Positions 63,838 through 64,000 of a DNA stretch of 64,000 nt are shown piece by piece (within the stretch, counting starts at the first letter, position 1; the number at the start of each line of letters is the position of its first letter). Made by a program: the position numbers and the translations under genes. This DNA comes from Atopsyche davidsoni (taxonomy: Eukaryota > Arthropoda > Insecta > Trichoptera > Hydrobiosidae). The notes beneath the pieces are model-generated. The model did not search any database. It was given only the letters and a program-made list of their open reading frames with translations, and was not told where the DNA came from. The stretch is taken from the NCBI GenBank assembly GCA_022113835.1, contig JAILWY010000021.1:2356001-2420000 (forward strand). The letters run 5' to 3'.

Positions 63838-64000
63838 TCGTATATTATACTGGAAGTTTTGCAGTGTTTTGAAATTGTCGTACCTTATTTGTGTAACTCA
63901 AGAAAAACAATATATAGTTAAAAGTAACACTTTTAAAAAACTAACTGGACTATAGAATATAAAAACATATTCACGTATATTAAGTCAGGATGTCAAAAAT
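63830..64000. other. AT-rich window end
   Basis: Nothing recognised. Confidence 0.5.

Noticed and set aside
1..64000. Repeated GCCAT (PHO/YY1-like) words in GC islands, considered as Polycomb response elements
   Set aside because: Dozens of GCCAT words are expected by chance in 64 kb on both strands, and only one short GA tract accompanies them.
1..64000. CRISPR arrays, bacterial operons, riboswitches
   Set aside because: No regularly spaced direct repeats with unique spacers and no bacterial gene organisation; all other evidence is eukaryotic.

Overview
This 64-kb window looks like non-coding nuclear DNA from an arthropod, most likely an insect. It is AT-rich, broken by short CpG-containing GC-rich islands, and carries several animal transposable-element relics. 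No ordinary protein-coding gene, rRNA or intact tRNA could be supported. The longest open frames (about 105-150 codons) are what chance gives in this much sequence once the stop-poor GC islands are allowed for, and they show no recognisable domains. The window is probably an intergenic desert or part of a very long intron. Species, chromosome and host gene cannot be named from the sequence alone.

Layout. 1-20665: AT-rich DNA with GC islands, an LDTR-free non-LTR retrotransposon relic (3889-3960), two copies of an unidentified formerly coding repeat (5768-6147 and 12954-13250), a (TA)n tract at 9297 and a locally duplicated GC island at 11966-12580. 20666-23397: a minus-strand Helitron with recognisable termini, made of two internally deleted copies in tandem, each with remains of the Rep/helicase gene. 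23398-33550: more islands, a G-quadruplex-type tract (31592-31634) and a second AT microsatellite. 33571-34252: a weak piggyBac-like relic, then a 160-bp insertion flanked by a perfect 12-bp target duplication. 34253-58666: the densest stretch of GC islands, with a GC-box/CRE cluster (40291-40393), a hAT-like end (46066), a possible 54-bp micro-exon (46112-46165), two GC-rich minisatellites (48110 and 49307) and a diverged tandem duplication (51282-51590). 58667-58922: a second copy of the 160-bp family, arranged as a head-to-head inverted dimer and flanked by a 14-bp duplication with one mismatch. 58923-64000: AT-rich DNA ending in a third (TA)n tract.

The most interesting content is the pair of short elements at 34081-34240 and 58681-58908. 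They share a motif with the outline of a hammerhead ribozyme: a TTGATAA box, a 6-bp stem II, GAAA, and a self-complementary ACCGGT followed by C. They have 12-14-bp target duplications and resemble the hammerhead-bearing terminal repeats of Penelope-like elements and the small non-autonomous retrozymes. The composite Helitron, whose structure suggests read-through of a 3' terminator, is the second system worth attention. Functional claims for both are inference; the repeat structure, termini and duplications can be read directly.
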